IMG/VR virus record: IMGVR_UViG_3300020438_000117
Span: 1-36,427 of that record
Strand: one strand, 5' to 3'
DNA from: a virus
Length of the DNA stretch: 36,427 bases
Numbering within the stretch: position 1 is the stretch's first letter; the number at the start of each line of letters is the position of its first letter. Both the position numbers and the translations under genes were made by a program. Shown here piece after piece: positions 8,801-17,067 of the stretch. The notes beneath the pieces were generated by a model. The model was not told the DNA's origin. It did no database searches and saw only the letters and a list, made by a program, of their open reading frames with translations.

Positions 8801-10951
8801 ACTACCAGTATTATTAAAACGAAGACTTAAATTTACTGCATTTTCATCGGTTATTTCAACTCTTTGATTACTCTTCAAATATAATGCTGAAGCAGAAGAA
8901 TTACTATGCTCAATAATACTATTAGGTTCTGCACCATCACTATCATGATATATTTCTAAGTCACTACCATCTCCAAATATTAATTTGGAATTATCAACAA
9001 ATTTAAAATTATTATCAGACTTATCCCAATAAGCAGATGTAACACCAGCATTTACACCCTGAAAATTTACATCTCCATCATGAGTTGCACCATCATCAGT
9101 TACAGTTCCAGTAACTTCAACACCAAGATTAGTGGTTTTGAATTTTGAGGCTCCATTAAAATTAAGAAAAACTGCATCATCTGTATTGAAAGTAGCACTT
9201 ATAGTACTACCATCTCTCTTACCAATATTAACATCATTATCATTTTGAATTAGTAAATTTCCATTTACTGATTCTATATAATTATTACTATCACTACTTT
9301 TATGATAAATTCTTAAATCATGACCTGCACCAAAAATTGTTCCAGCATCATCTGAGAAGAAAGCACTTGTACCAAATCCAACAGTAGCACCAGTTCCTAC
9401 AAAAATATTATCCGCAAATGTAGAAATACCAGTAACATCGAGATGAGACTTTGCAACAATAGGTCCATGGAATGTTGATACACCAGGATTTACAATAAGT
9501 CTCTGGAAATTACCCTCATCAAATACTACATCATCCTCTACATATAAATCTCCACCAATATATAAATCACCACCAGTAGTTGTTATACCACCCAAAGCAC
9601 ATAAAGTAACTCCAACTCCTGTAGGATCAGTTGGCCCACTAACTGAAAGTGCAGTACCTACATTAACATTTTTATCAAAGGAGGCACCACCCTGAACTAT
9701 TAAAGCTCCTGTTGCAAAATTAATAGAATCATCAGTACTTGTTATATAAACAGAATCATCAATCTGTACTAATCCTGCAGCAGAATCTAATACAAGATTA
9801 CCAGTAGTAGTATTTACTTTTTGACCACTTATTTTAACATTACCTATCGTACCAACACCCGAAACTGCTAAATTAGTAGAATTAACAGTACCAGTAACAC
9901 TAACAGTACTCCCGTCAAATGTTAAATTAGAACTATCCACTAAAGTACTTCCTGTTCCAACAAAAACGAGTCTAGTATCTGTTAATTTATTAAATGTAGA
10001 AACTCCAGTTACTCTTAGACTCTCAATTGTAGAGATTCCAATAGTAGCAATTCCAGCATGAATATTTGAAAAAGAAGCTACTCCAACCACATCCATTAAA
10101 AGATTGTTTCTTGGTTGAGTACTTCCAATACCAACTCTGTTTAATTGACCTTCTGCTGTTTTAATGTATACAAAATTATCTGCACCATCAACCAATCCTG
10201 CTGCACCATGAAATTGCATTTCAGTTAATGTTCCACCAGCACCAGATCTAACAGAACTATTCGTAGTCCATTCTACACCATAAGCAGTTCTTAATAATAT
10301 ATCACTCGGACTACCACCTAGATTATTATGATCATATATTGTACCAGTTAATCTAATATTTCCTTGTACATGTAAATTTTGTGTGGCTTCTACTGTACCA
10401 ACACCAACCATTGATGATGTACCAACACCAACAGCATTTAAAACAGTACTACCAATTCCTACATTTAAACCTTTACCTACAGTAAGAATACCAACATTAC
10501 TATTAAATACTAAATCACTAGATGTTGCAAAATCATCTGATGCTTTAAATAAAACACTACCATTAGCACCTGGTGGTCTAACTGTAATTGTTACTGCAAC
10601 ACCAGGATTAGGTTGACCAGTATTACTTCCTACTGCGGCAACTCCAAGTCCTCTGACATCCAACTGTGTGGTACTGCTTACACCACCAACAAGAGTTCCT
10701 TCATCAAATACACTAAGAGATCCAGGTATTATTCCACCACCTACAGGAATCCAATATCGATTTACTTCATTATCATCACCAATAATAGATATTACTTGAT
10801 ATTGATCTCCTATAGGAATATCAGGACTTCCTCCAAGTGGAGGAATACCTAAATTTGGTTCTGCTTGGTCTAATGCAAGATATCGATACCTATCAGCAGA
10901 TAAGTTAGATTGATCTCTTAATTTAACCCTTCCACTTAAATACTTAGGCAT
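5846..10951 (-). CDS. Giant repetitive tail fibre/adhesin protein (1701 aa)
   Basis: A 1701-residue Gly/Thr/Ser/Asn-rich protein with no catalytic motif. The N-terminal 150 residues (MPKYLSGRVKLRDQSNLSAD...) probably attach it to the particle. The middle is dominated by VGIGT-type beta repeats. A module of the form (V/I)LxxGIVTA followed by YGxFxGxID occurs four times (near DNA 8090, 7560, 6905 and 6235). Residues about 1397-1522 are seven tandem 16-17-residue units of the form NIFxGxxSGxxxxxGxx, several with cysteines, suggesting a beta-roll or solenoid. A C-terminal domain ending TWSRTLL resembles trimerisation ends of other cyanophage fibres as I remember them. Its ATG overlaps the stop of the upstream gene by 8 bases (ATGCCTAA), so the two are translationally coupled. 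Attachment function is an inference from fibre-like architecture. Confidence 0.85.
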   Translation of the reverse strand: MPKYLSGRVKLRDQSNLSADRYRYLALDQAEPNLGIPPLGGSPDIPIGDQYQVISIIGDDNEVNRYWIPVGGGIIPGSLSVFDEGTLVGGVSSTTQLDVRGLGVAAVGSNTGQPNPGVAVTITVRPPGANGSVLFKASDDFATSSDLVFNSNVGILTVGKGLNVGIGSTVLNAVGVGTSSMVGVGTVEATQNLHVQGNIRLTGTIYDHNNLGGSPSDILLRTAYGVEWTTNSSVRSGAGGTLTEMQFHGAAGLVDGADNFVYIKTAEGQLNRVGIGSTQPRNNLLMDVVGVASFSNIHAGIATIGISTIESLRVTGVSTFNKLTDTRLVFVGTGSTLVDSSNLTFDGSTVSVTGTVNSTNLAVSGVGTIGNVKISGQKVNTTTGNLVLDSAAGLVQIDDSVYITSTDDSINFATGALIVQGGASFDKNVNVGTALSVSGPTDPTGVGVTLCALGGITTTGGDLYIGGDLYVEDDVVFDEGNFQRLIVNPGVSTFHGPIVAKSHLDVTGISTFADNIFVGTGATVGFGTSAFFSDDAGTIFGAGHDLRIYHKSSDSNNYIESVNGNLLIQNDNDVNIGKRDGSTISATFNTDDAVFLNFNGASKFKTTNLGVEVTGTVTDDGATHDGDVNFQGVNAGVTSAYWDKSDNNFKFVDNSKLIFGDGSDLEIYHDSDGAEPNSIIEHSNSSASALYLKSNQRVEITDENAVNLSLRFNNTGSYETELFHGSTRRFATTGTGVSIYGGLLDKDGELGTNGQLLESTGTEINWVNRNDLTVENASKVGIGSTNINLTSEFGAAGIGTYYLNFVQDNNPHNARENEYLYNSNELVYDVLQNRVGVGTTRPRALLHLYSNGPILRFTDANAGANETNWNISANLNRHLRFQAIDDSTNNNGDGSGGGNLFDFYRTENNIDEFRGVGAGNTWFTIDNRSYITHVLGNVGIGTTDVDVEVGVANTGILAAGIVTAHTFRGGDYYGTFKGDIDPGVPITNALNINITDDTTGSGTHYIHFGSETSGYDGVEVDSTGLVYKDGKFGIGTNGPSGMLEVQKNGVPAIISNYNNSKHIQMDAGDNGAGFQLTTGNHFAINHQPFVDRGTNNNLTERFRITPTGDVGIGTTNPIADNIAASLQINNNVLAVGIVTAKEYYGTFKGTIDSSVEIATDKIVELDTSAEVVDSGIDGHFKVITNGTERLRLDKDGRLLLRSGTTSSQSKTGGFDNALQVEGINASTASIAITRNSDDEHPAYLNFGKSRGTAVGSDGAVKGDDTLGQIDFTGSDGTGNYNNFAAIHALVDGLNGDPVPNGHAPGRLIFKTSPSGSTNPLERLRITKEGHVGIGTTNPYVKVDVGNEAVLAVGIVTAYKLYGDGSNITGVSGGDWNQDAQGNLTAGLDAGKCLTTNSVYNIFAGENSGSSVDTGDSNIFLGHSAGNNTTSGSYNIFLGCYSGSKNVGGAYNIAFGDRAGCCLGSGNDNIFIGRCSGRLATGVYNTFFGSSSGCTLVSGCHNVHIGYKAGHDQTAGCCNVIIGSSVVTPPPTTNDNSRLAIGNPGGVWIQGDGSFNVGIGTYVPTDEAHVSNTRILSVGIVTANKVYGSFEGDIDGVTLSTFSSSFTASAGVAVGIDTFAKSSYDAAEYTIYFSNGSNIQSQKVLVMDDNTTAFSNEYALMYNTSQIVNISVDVDGSNIKLKATPLAGVSGATNYTWSRTLL
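6380..6760 (-). repeat. Seven tandem ~51-bp coding repeats (NIFxGxxSG units)
   Basis: Within the 1701-residue fibre, consecutive units begin NIFAGENSG, NIFLGHSAG, NIFLGCYSG, NIAFGDRAG, NIFIGRCSG, NTFFGSSSG and NVHIGYKAG, each 16 or 17 residues. The period at the DNA level is about 51 bases, but the DNA copies have diverged while the protein pattern is kept, so selection is on the protein. Five of the units contain cysteines. Confidence 0.85.
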
Positions 10952-12881
10952 TACTGTTCTCTAGAATACTTGCAAGAAATTCCATTTGTAATGGAGATAC
11001 TTGTCCACCAGCAGAAGATATTCCAACGTTTGCACTAATTGTATTATAATCTGCTTCTGTTATTGCTACGGCAGTATTATGTGCTGGATCTGAAGTACGA
11101 GGATATGCGTGTTCAGTTTGATTATTATCCATAGTGCAAGTAAATATTATAGATTCAGTTGCAATTCCAATTGTATTAGTAGATCTTAACATACTACCTG
11201 ATACCGTAGAAGCCCATTCGTGTGAATATGCTCCACCTGTCTTAACAACACTTCTAGTCACTGACTCAGCAGTTGCAGATACAAAAGTATGAGGAGATAA
11301 ATCTGGTGATGCACCAACATTAACCGTAAAGTTATTTGCATCAACATATGTAACTTCTAACCATGTATCACTTGCAGGATCTTTTGCTGTTCTTGGGTAT
11401 GACTTATAAGAAGCAACACCAACATAACCACCATAATCACAACTGAATGTTATTGATCCATCATCAATCTTTATGGCATCTCCATTTTCAATCTTATGAT
11501 TTGCAATAGTAAGTTGCATAACTCCAGTAGATGGATTATATGTTCCAGAAGTTGGTGTTAATTTAGTAGCTGGTACAAATGTATGTGCAGTAGTATTTGA
11601 TGATGTTCCTACATCTAAACTTATTGTTGTCTCAGTTGTTGAAGTAACACCAACAGAATCATCGTATGCAGGGTCATCAGAACTTGCACCACCTTGACCA
11701 TTTGCACGAGGATAAAGCTTTGTGCCTGAACCTGCAGTACAAGTAAATCCTAATGATTGAGGTGCTAATCTAACACTAGTAATACCTGCTACAAGATTAT
11801 GAGTTCCTATAGTTACTGTTGCAATTCCAGCAACAGGATCATATAAAGCATCTGATACAGTATAATAATCAAACTTTGTTGTACCAACATCAACTTCAAA
11901 TTTACTTGCACTTATTTTAGTAACTGCTTTCCATCTACCACTCATCTGGTCTCTACCACGACGAGGATAATAATGGATAGTGGCTTTATTATCCAATGTA
12001 CACTTAAATCCTAAAGATCTATCATCAAATTTTACTAGATTACCATTAACATAAGGATGACCTGATAAAGTAACAGTCAATATACCAACTCTTCCATCAT
12101 AATCTGCACCTGTTGAAGTATATGTAGATCCATCATCAGTAATCATTTGATGATCAGGAATAGTAAATGTTACAATTCCAGTTGAACCTCTATATGCTGC
12201 ATTAGTTACATTATACTTATTAGCATTAGAAAGATTGGTAAATGAAACCGCATCAGGTTTTGCACGAACAAAATTATGTATTGCCGTATTATAAACGTGC
12301 TTATATCCCTTTGCACCACCAACAATAGATGTGAATGTTCTAGAAGTTCCAACAACATCTACAATACTATCTACAATATAAGATTTTTGTGGATCGGGAA
12401 ATATAGTAGTTGTTATACCAGCAGTATTATCAGGACATGTAAAAGCAATACCTGCTAAAGTAATTTGATTTCCTACAGTAAATCCATGAGTTCCTGCACA
12501 AGATACGGTAGCAACTCCAGTTGGTTCGTCATAAGTAACATTATTAATTGTTGTTATTCCTGTTTGAGTTCCTCTTATATACAAACTATCTACAACAAGA
12601 GCAGTCTTTTCTAATACTAATCTACCATCAATTAGAATTAGTGCATCATTAGGAGGTACCTCTACATCTTTTATAACTCTTATATCTCTAGTAAGTCCTG
12701 TGCTTCTGGTCTGTCTTCTCTGAATGAAAGTAACTGTTGGATATGTTCCTATCCCAACATTAGATACCTGTGCATACAACAATAATGCAGAAGTTCCTGT
12801 TGGTACTTCATACAGTTTATTCTCTCCTGGTGCAACAGGAACAGCAACTGATATAAACTTATTTACTGGTGCTATTGCCAT
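10944..12881 (-). CDS. Virion structural protein with about five repeated beta domains (645 aa)
   Basis: The first ~100 residues (MAIAPVNKFISVAVPVAPG...) form a distinct domain containing IGTYPTVTFIQRR. After it come about five diverged repeats of 80-95 residues. Each runs from a GVATVTI-like strand and a G(D/N)xIxxxxxxFTC strand, through a YPR motif (YPRRGR, YPRANG, YPRTAK, YPRTSD), to an HTFV-like strand. The Cys in FTC/FKC/FSC is conserved between repeats. No enzyme motif is visible. It lies between two fibre-like genes, one base downstream of the 1211-residue gene, and overlaps the giant fibre gene by 8 bases. I recognise the type from cyanomyovirus virion proteins but cannot assign a T4 counterpart; a fibre or fibre-attachment role is the best inference. 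Confidence 0.75.
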   Translation of the reverse strand: MAIAPVNKFISVAVPVAPGENKLYEVPTGTSALLLYAQVSNVGIGTYPTVTFIQRRQTRSTGLTRDIRVIKDVEVPPNDALILIDGRLVLEKTALVVDSLYIRGTQTGITTINNVTYDEPTGVATVSCAGTHGFTVGNQITLAGIAFTCPDNTAGITTTIFPDPQKSYIVDSIVDVVGTSRTFTSIVGGAKGYKHVYNTAIHNFVRAKPDAVSFTNLSNANKYNVTNAAYRGSTGIVTFTIPDHQMITDDGSTYTSTGADYDGRVGILTVTLSGHPYVNGNLVKFDDRSLGFKCTLDNKATIHYYPRRGRDQMSGRWKAVTKISASKFEVDVGTTKFDYYTVSDALYDPVAGIATVTIGTHNLVAGITSVRLAPQSLGFTCTAGSGTKLYPRANGQGGASSDDPAYDDSVGVTSTTETTISLDVGTSSNTTAHTFVPATKLTPTSGTYNPSTGVMQLTIANHKIENGDAIKIDDGSITFSCDYGGYVGVASYKSYPRTAKDPASDTWLEVTYVDANNFTVNVGASPDLSPHTFVSATAESVTRSVVKTGGAYSHEWASTVSGSMLRSTNTIGIATESIIFTCTMDNNQTEHAYPRTSDPAHNTAVAITEADYNTISANVGISSAGGQVSPLQMEFLASILENSNA

Positions 12882-12882
12882 A

Positions 12883-15800
12883 TTATCTCAATGCTAGTAT
12901 TAATGGTGTTAATTGTGCTTGAATTGCTCTATTAAAGTCTCTTCCTCTAATAGTTGATGTAGTTTGATCAATGGTAAGACCATCACCAATTCTAAAATTA
13001 CCTTTTTGATCCGTACTTGTAAATGGAACTTGTCCTCCATTTATAGCAACAATTTCATTTTCGGGTATGGGTTCACCACCCTGGAAGGGGTTTGCTATAT
13101 TTAGGTCAGTACCAGCACCGACATATTCAAAAGAATGTGAACTGGTAATGATACGACTCAACCTTACAAATTCAGTAGTTACTGCTACACCTACATTATA
13201 AGGTATAAACTCGTTAAAGGTCACAGTAGATAGTCCAGTATTAGTAACCTCTGTAGCAGTATCAACAGTGAATAAAATTGGATCTGTATTAACAGTAGCA
13301 GTTGCATTTCCACTAGAAAAAGTAACGGTAAGTTCTTGACTTGGGAGGAAATTTCTACCACTTGCGATCACATCAATAGACCTAATTGTTCCTGCTGCAC
13401 TTACATTTGCAGAAAATTCAGGAAGAATTGATTCAGGCCCTTGTGGTGCTTGAATGGTGACATTTGGTGGAGCACCTACATTATATCCAGTTCCACCATC
13501 AATAACATCAATACTTCTAATAAAATTAAGTGGTTGAGTCACAATACCACTGGCAGGACTATCAGGATAATCATCCATATTGATATGGAAATATCCTCCC
13601 TGACCATCAAAAGGTTTTCTAGGATTTAATGCAACATCCCTTACCCCATCAAAAACAAAAGTATCTTGACCCGCAATAGAACTAGTATCTGTAGTAGCAA
13701 TAAATTCAACATCGCCAATACCATCAGCAAAAAGTCCAAAATTACCAAATGATGAGTTAGAGTTTGTTAAATCACACTGACCACCACTACCAGCAAAAAT
13801 AGCAATATCACATCCAATCGTAAAGATGGAAACTAACTGGGCATAAGCATTATTTGTGAGTGATACACCAATACCATTTTCATTGTATTGGGTGAATGAA
13901 TCACACACCATAGATTTTAAATCTTGTCCTATATCATTAGTTCCTGTAAATGCAGCATTAACATAATCACCATTAATTTTCATTCCAATACTACCAGTCA
14001 TAAAGTTAGTACAGTTTCTTACATAAGGACTTCTATATCTTCCACTAGGCCCTTCATTTGCAGGACCAAGTGAAGTATATCCAGTAACTGCCTGAAAATC
14101 TGTTCCACCTGAAACACCTGCTGTAGTCGGAGGGAATGCCACTGCACCACACCCAACATGATCTGTAGAACTACTTGAACCTGCAAAGTTCATATTTTGG
14201 ATCAAACATCCTCTTCTTACTTGGAATACATCTTTATTTTTACTATCGGGAACAACGGTTACAAGTCTCAAATCTTCTCCAGAAACTGTAACGTCAGTCC
14301 TAAGACCAATTGGATTATTTTCATTATAAACTCCTGAACGAACAATAATAGTATCTCCAGACTCTGCTATTGCTGCAGCTGATCCAATTGTTCTTTTAGA
14401 ATCTCCTTCTAACAATCCACTATTATTATCATTACCATTTATAGAAACCCATATAGTATTCTTTGTCTGAACACCAGATGGTCTCCATGATACACCAGTA
14501 CCAACAGATGCCAAACGATAATCAGTTTGAGCAGCACCTACACCATCATCATCATTTTGATCTATAAGAGATGAGTCTAATTCTAATAATCCATGAAGTG
14601 TGGTAGCTCCTCCAACTGTGGCACCTCCACCAACATTTAAATTTTTATTAATGGCAGCACCACCTGCAACTTGAAATGCACCAGTACCTAAATCAAGAGA
14701 ATCATCAGTGCTACCTACAAGTAATTTTTTACCAATACCAACACCACCAGTAATAACAACACCAGCAACAGTGGTACTACTTGCATCAACAGTGCTACCT
14801 ACATATAATTTCTTACCAATAGCAGTTCCACCAACAACCTGTAATGCTGCTGCAGCATTAGAAGCAGTTGCCTCAGTACCAGATTCTATTTTAGTATCTT
14901 TACCAACAAATAATTTACCAACAATACCAGTTCCACCATCTACCGTTAATGCACCACCATTAGCAGAATTACTTGCCTCTGTAGTATCATTAAAATTTAC
15001 TACTCCATCAATATCTAAAGTTCCATACCCATAAGCATTACCTGTAGCAGATGCAATTGTAAATTTATTAGTTTCATCATCTTTCTGAATAATAAATTGT
15101 TTATTATCTGCATTAAGAACTATATTATCTTGAAATGTTGCCTCACCCTCTACATCTAAAGTTCCATAAACATGAGTATTACCAGTTTCAGACTTTACCG
15201 TAAATTTATCAGTTCCATCTTCTTTCTCAATAGTAAAGGTCTTATTATCTGCAGTAATATTTACATCATCGTTAAATGTAGAGACACCAGTTACATTTAA
15301 AGTCTGATTTAATTTAGTATGACCTACAACATCTAATGCAGTTCCAATACCAGTTTGAGATATGTTTACTAAAATATTTGTAGAGGATCCAGTAAATATT
15401 CCAGCAACACCAGTAGTACCAGCACTAACAACATGCAATCCAACATTACTAGCTGGAATACTTGTACCAATACCAACATTTGTAAGTCTATAAATTGAAG
15501 CATCATCACCTTGACCATCAAATCCCCATAAGTCAAATGTGGTAATACTTGCTATTCCACTATATTGATACTCACCAATATCAAAATTAATAGTTTGTGT
15601 TCCCAACTTATTGTCATTGGAAAGTGCAATAGTACCAACTCCAATTGAAGTAATACCAGTATTAGCATCAAGAACAGTTGTAGGATCTGCAATATCAGGA
15701 ATAATGATTTGACCAACAATAATACCTGCTGTAGAGATAGATACTACATTAGTTCCAGCATTAATAGTACCACTTCGATTACTAATTGCTTCTTGCCAGG

Positions 15801-16518
15801 TTGCTGGTGCGGTTGTAGGTATAAGAGTATCAGTACCAATACCAAGACTATTTCCCTGTTTGAAATTTAAAGTATCAAATGTTTGAGCAATACCTGCAAG
15901 AGGTATAAACTCACCTTCATCCTGAACTTTAATTCCTTGTTGATTTGCACTAGGGGGTATTGGTTGCCATCTAATTCCAACTTCATCTCGTTTCAAGAAA
16001 TAATTATTTTGTCCAGGAGAACCAACACGATCATAAATGTTTCTAGAAATATGAGCACTACCCTCAACATCAAGTTTTAATGGTCCTTCTTTTGCATCAC
16101 TATATTCACTATTATCAACAGTCCAACCTCCATATGGTTGTGTTGTTCCAATACCAACAGTACCACCAGCACTAACTACAAATCCTTGTGTACCAACTCC
16201 AACTTGAAATTTTTGTATAGGCCCTGCTGTTCCAACACCAACATTAGACCCAAAATTATCAGCATTTGCGGTAAATACTGTACCACCAAGACCAACATCA
16301 AATTCTTTATTTACAGTTAAGAAGTCAAGAAATAATTGACCTTCTATAATTACATCATCTTTAAACGTTGCAATTCCACCAAACAACGATTCCTTATTTA
16401 CTACTAATCTTTCAGTATTAATAGTATCAAACTCATGATCTAACTCACCATAGATATAAACATTTTCAAATATTGAATTTCCATCTTGAGAGAAGTCTGC
16501 GTTAATTCTTCCTGACAT
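12883..16518 (-). CDS. Fibre-like structural protein with a beta-helix domain (1211 aa)
   Basis: The N-terminal ~680 residues are repetitive. Two ~50-residue copies run from TIEKEDGTDKFTVKSETGN to YGTLDVEGEATF and its diverged partner. They are followed by four or five ~32-residue copies of the form GGxxIxKKLxVGS (DNA about 14600-14980). From about residue 684 (NTIWVSINGNDNNSG, then GDTIIVRSGVYNENNPI) the sequence looks like a right-handed parallel beta-helix of the pectate-lyase type, common in phage adhesins and depolymerases. No catalytic residues could be identified, so it may only bind. A GGTGY motif near residue 1005 matches PGxGY motifs in the 722-residue protein upstream. A strong Shine-Dalgarno (GGGAGGT) precedes the ATG. 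Structural identity is well supported; enzymatic activity is not. Confidence 0.8.
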   Translation of the reverse strand: MSGRINADFSQDGNSIFENVYIYGELDHEFDTINTERLVVNKESLFGGIATFKDDVIIEGQLFLDFLTVNKEFDVGLGGTVFTANADNFGSNVGVGTAGPIQKFQVGVGTQGFVVSAGGTVGIGTTQPYGGWTVDNSEYSDAKEGPLKLDVEGSAHISRNIYDRVGSPGQNNYFLKRDEVGIRWQPIPPSANQQGIKVQDEGEFIPLAGIAQTFDTLNFKQGNSLGIGTDTLIPTTAPATWQEAISNRSGTINAGTNVVSISTAGIIVGQIIIPDIADPTTVLDANTGITSIGVGTIALSNDNKLGTQTINFDIGEYQYSGIASITTFDLWGFDGQGDDASIYRLTNVGIGTSIPASNVGLHVVSAGTTGVAGIFTGSSTNILVNISQTGIGTALDVVGHTKLNQTLNVTGVSTFNDDVNITADNKTFTIEKEDGTDKFTVKSETGNTHVYGTLDVEGEATFQDNIVLNADNKQFIIQKDDETNKFTIASATGNAYGYGTLDIDGVVNFNDTTEASNSANGGALTVDGGTGIVGKLFVGKDTKIESGTEATASNAAAALQVVGGTAIGKKLYVGSTVDASSTTVAGVVITGGVGIGKKLLVGSTDDSLDLGTGAFQVAGGAAINKNLNVGGGATVGGATTLHGLLELDSSLIDQNDDDGVGAAQTDYRLASVGTGVSWRPSGVQTKNTIWVSINGNDNNSGLLEGDSKRTIGSAAAIAESGDTIIVRSGVYNENNPIGLRTDVTVSGEDLRLVTVVPDSKNKDVFQVRRGCLIQNMNFAGSSSSTDHVGCGAVAFPPTTAGVSGGTDFQAVTGYTSLGPANEGPSGRYRSPYVRNCTNFMTGSIGMKINGDYVNAAFTGTNDIGQDLKSMVCDSFTQYNENGIGVSLTNNAYAQLVSIFTIGCDIAIFAGSGGQCDLTNSNSSFGNFGLFADGIGDVEFIATTDTSSIAGQDTFVFDGVRDVALNPRKPFDGQGGYFHINMDDYPDSPASGIVTQPLNFIRSIDVIDGGTGYNVGAPPNVTIQAPQGPESILPEFSANVSAAGTIRSIDVIASGRNFLPSQELTVTFSSGNATATVNTDPILFTVDTATEVTNTGLSTVTFNEFIPYNVGVAVTTEFVRLSRIITSSHSFEYVGAGTDLNIANPFQGGEPIPENEIVAINGGQVPFTSTDQKGNFRIGDGLTIDQTTSTIRGRDFNRAIQAQLTPLILALR

Positions 16519-16520
16519 AT

Positions 16521-17063
16521 CTACCTCCCAAAGAACTTCTTAGCTACTGCTGCACCAACAAAAGCACCAGGTCCAAATGCAATCATAGCACCATATCCTA
16601 TACCCAATGCAAAGGGAAGATTACCCAACTTTCCTTCAACATGTATTCTAGTTGCATTTAATGTCATATCTCTTGCTGGTACACTTTGAGAACCAAGTTG
16701 AATTGATTCTTTAGCTTTAAGTACAATATGAGTAGCATCTAAAGTAATAGTACCAGCTGCTTTTATACGAACATCATCTTGTGCAGAATTTAAATCTAAA
16801 TCACCACCCCAAGCTTCTATAATAAGAGGACCACTATGATTTGCTTCTTTCTTAACTCCAGCTTCTATTAATAATCCACCTTCAGCATGTATCCTACTCT
16901 GATCATTTTCATGATGAGATATTAAAAAATTTGTCTGATTATCATTAGTTCCTTTTAGACTAAAAGATTCTCCACCAAAATTATCAGGTTCTGGATCATT
17001 TACATTAATAATAAATTTAGGTCCAAACTTGTCCCATGTATGAGAATCTTGATTATTTGCCAT
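16521..17063 (-). CDS. Small needle/spike-like baseplate protein (180 aa)
   Basis: A 180-residue protein. Residues about 70-145 contain short repeated strands (LLIEAGV, LIIEAWG, DVRIKAAGTITLDA, HIVLKAKESIQLGS, MTLNATRIHVEGK), the pattern of the triple-stranded beta-helix that ends T4 gp5 and VgrG-type spikes. The C-terminus (about 150-180) is hydrophobic and Gly/Ala-rich. It sits two genes downstream of the gp5-like OB protein, so the spike parts that are fused in T4 gp5 may be separate polypeptides here. The assignment as needle is by strand pattern and neighbourhood, not by a recognised family signature; a fibre accessory role is the alternative. Confidence 0.6.
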   Translation of the reverse strand: MANNQDSHTWDKFGPKFIINVNDPEPDNFGGESFSLKGTNDNQTNFLISHHENDQSRIHAEGGLLIEAGVKKEANHSGPLIIEAWGGDLDLNSAQDDVRIKAAGTITLDATHIVLKAKESIQLGSQSVPARDMTLNATRIHVEGKLGNLPFALGIGYGAMIAFGPGAFVGAAVAKKFFGR

Positions 17064-17067
17064 AATA

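Noticed and set aside
13098-13104. CTAAATA on the minus strand inside the 1211-residue gene (also 29940-29946 inside gp59)
   Set aside because: They lie deep inside coding sequence with no start codon shortly downstream; treated as chance matches and as a reminder of the background rate.
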